Positions 63,086-64,000 of a DNA stretch of 64,000 nt are shown piece by piece (positions within the stretch are counted from its first letter, which is position 1; each line of letters begins with the position of its first letter). The stretch is from Pseudomonas bharatica CSV86 (GTDB lineage: Bacteria > Pseudomonadota > Gammaproteobacteria > Pseudomonadales > Pseudomonadaceae), in contig NZ_AMWJ02000001.1 in NCBI RefSeq assembly GCF_000319305.2, positions 124,001 to 188,000 on the forward strand, read 5' to 3'. Below the pieces are notes generated by a model, which saw nothing but the letters and a program-made list of their open reading frames with translations, was not told the origin of the DNA and did no database searches. The translations under genes were made by a program, and so were the position numbers.

Positions 63086-64000
63086 ATGGGAATTCTGGTC
63101 ACCGGCGCAAGCGGCTTCATTGGCGGGCGCTTTGCGCGTTTCGCCCTGGAGCAGGGCCTGGACGTTCGGGTCAACGGGCGTCGCGCCGAGGGCGTCGAGC
63201 ACCTGGTGCGACGCGGCGCCCAGTTCATTCCGGGCGACCTGTCCGACCCGGAAGTGGCCCGGCGCCTGTGCCAGGGCATCGACACCGTGGTGCATTGCGC
63301 CGGTGCGGTGGGCAACTGGGGACGCTACCAGGACTTTTACCAGGGCAACGTGGTACTCACCGAAAATGTCGTCGAAGCCTGTCTCAAGGAACATGTGCGC
63401 CGCCTGGTGCACCTGTCCTCGCCGTCGATCTATTTCACCGGGCGCTCGCGCACCGGCATCACCGAGGACCAGGTCCCGCGGCGCTTCTATGACCATTACG
63501 GGGCGACCAAGCACCTCGCCGAGCAGAAGGTCTTCGGCGCCCAGGAGTTCGGTCTCGAAGTCCTGGCCTTGCGTCCGCGCTTCGTCACCGGGGCTGGCGA
63601 TGTCAGCATCTTCCCGCGGTTGTTGCAGATGCAGCGCAAGAAGCGCCTGGCGATCATCGGCAACGGCCTGAACAAGGTCGATTTCACCAGCGTGCAGAAC
63701 CTTAACGAAGCCCTGCTCGCTGCGATCAATGCCGGCCCCGAGGCGCTGGGCATGGCCTACAACATCAGCAACGGCCACCCGCTGCCGGTGTGGGACGTGG
63801 TCAATTACGTGATGCGACGCCTGTCGCTGCCACAGGTCACCCGCTATCGCTCCGTCGGCCTCGCCTACACGGCGGCGGCCATTAACGAAGGCGCCTGCAT
63901 GCTCTGGCCGGGCCGCCCCCAGCCGACCTTGAGCCGCCTTGGCGTGCAGGTGATGAGCAAGGACTTCACGCTTGATATCAGTCGCGCCCGGCATTACCTC
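63086..64000 (+). CDS. NAD-dependent epimerase/dehydratase (extended SDR), 3' end outside window
   Basis: Open for 305 codons to the window edge from ATG 63086. The Rossmann motif is VTGASGFIGGRF, and the active-site YxxxK is in HYGATKHLAEQK, with the Ser in HLSSPSIYF. It resembles 3-beta-hydroxysteroid-dehydrogenase-like or UDP-sugar epimerases; the substrate cannot be told. Position matches PA4361, an uncharacterised oxidoreductase. It is 13 nt from argP and may be cotranscribed. Confidence 0.85.
   Translation, partial: MGILVTGASGFIGGRFARFALEQGLDVRVNGRRAEGVEHLVRRGAQFIPGDLSDPEVARRLCQGIDTVVHCAGAVGNWGRYQDFYQGNVVLTENVVEACLKEHVRRLVHLSSPSIYFTGRSRTGITEDQVPRRFYDHYGATKHLAEQKVFGAQEFGLEVLALRPRFVTGAGDVSIFPRLLQMQRKKRLAIIGNGLNKVDFTSVQNLNEALLAAINAGPEALGMAYNISNGHPLPVWDVVNYVMRRLSLPQVTRYRSVGLAYTAAAINEGACMLWPGRPQPTLSRLGVQVMSKDFTLDISRARHYL

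Overview
The window is a chromosomal segment of a high-GC gamma-proteobacterium, almost certainly a Pseudomonas of the fluorescens lineage. The reasons are the Pseudomonas-type cell-wall cluster with lpxC, secA and argJ in order behind it, a right half collinear (as recalled) with the P. aeruginosa PA4361-PA4400 neighbourhood, and many copies of the GTGGGAGCTGGCTTGCCAGCG-type REP repeat common in fluorescens-group genomes.

Layout. 1-3290: the truncated lpoA lipoprotein gene (minus strand), rsmI, and the RNase P RNA rnpB, followed by the mra promoter with three phased MraZ-type operator repeats. 3291-21073: the full division and cell-wall (dcw) cluster mraZ-rsmH-ftsL-ftsI-murE-murF-mraY-murD-ftsW-murG-murC-ddlB-ftsQ-ftsA-ftsZ, then lpxC. 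The genes overlap or nearly touch, and together they make lipid II, assemble the divisome and start lipid A synthesis. 21263-31438: dciA, secA, argJ, a Nudix/ThiE-like fusion, a PduO-type adenosyltransferase, an orphan sensor kinase, panE and yajQ. 31547-40550: an MscS channel, an MdfA-like exporter, ampG, an alkyltransferase-like protein, a DUF481 protein, a HugZ-like haem protein with a Fur-box-like site, fxsA and groESL with a sigma-32-like promoter.

40804-48443 is an envelope-stress block: a PAP2 phosphatase, colR-colS, then an LPS-modification operon (methyltransferase, InaA/Kdo-kinase-like protein, small secreted protein). The same 16-base ColR-box sequence precedes both the PAP2 gene and the methyltransferase operon. 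A complete 2985-bp ISL3-family element (44507-47491; 24-bp imperfect inverted repeats, perfect 8-bp duplication TGTATTAC) has inserted three codons before the stop of the methyltransferase gene and splits the operon. It carries a transposase, a cysteine-rich-loop permease (YraQ/ArsP-type) and a divergent ArsR regulator with two matching operator-like sites. This is the main accessory feature of the window.

48554-64000: a MexVW-like RND pump, an imelysin/di-haem/DUF1513 cluster next to the imelysin gene icmP (which has a Fur-box-like palindrome inside its promoter), the c-di-GMP phosphodiesterase bifA, sodB, argO-like/argP, and a truncated NAD-dependent epimerase.

Three conserved genes (rsmI, ftsQ, Nudix/ThiE) each lack a single base in or beside a short homopolymer. 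Since ftsQ is normally essential, sequencing error is the most likely cause. No tRNA, rRNA, CRISPR array or prophage was seen.
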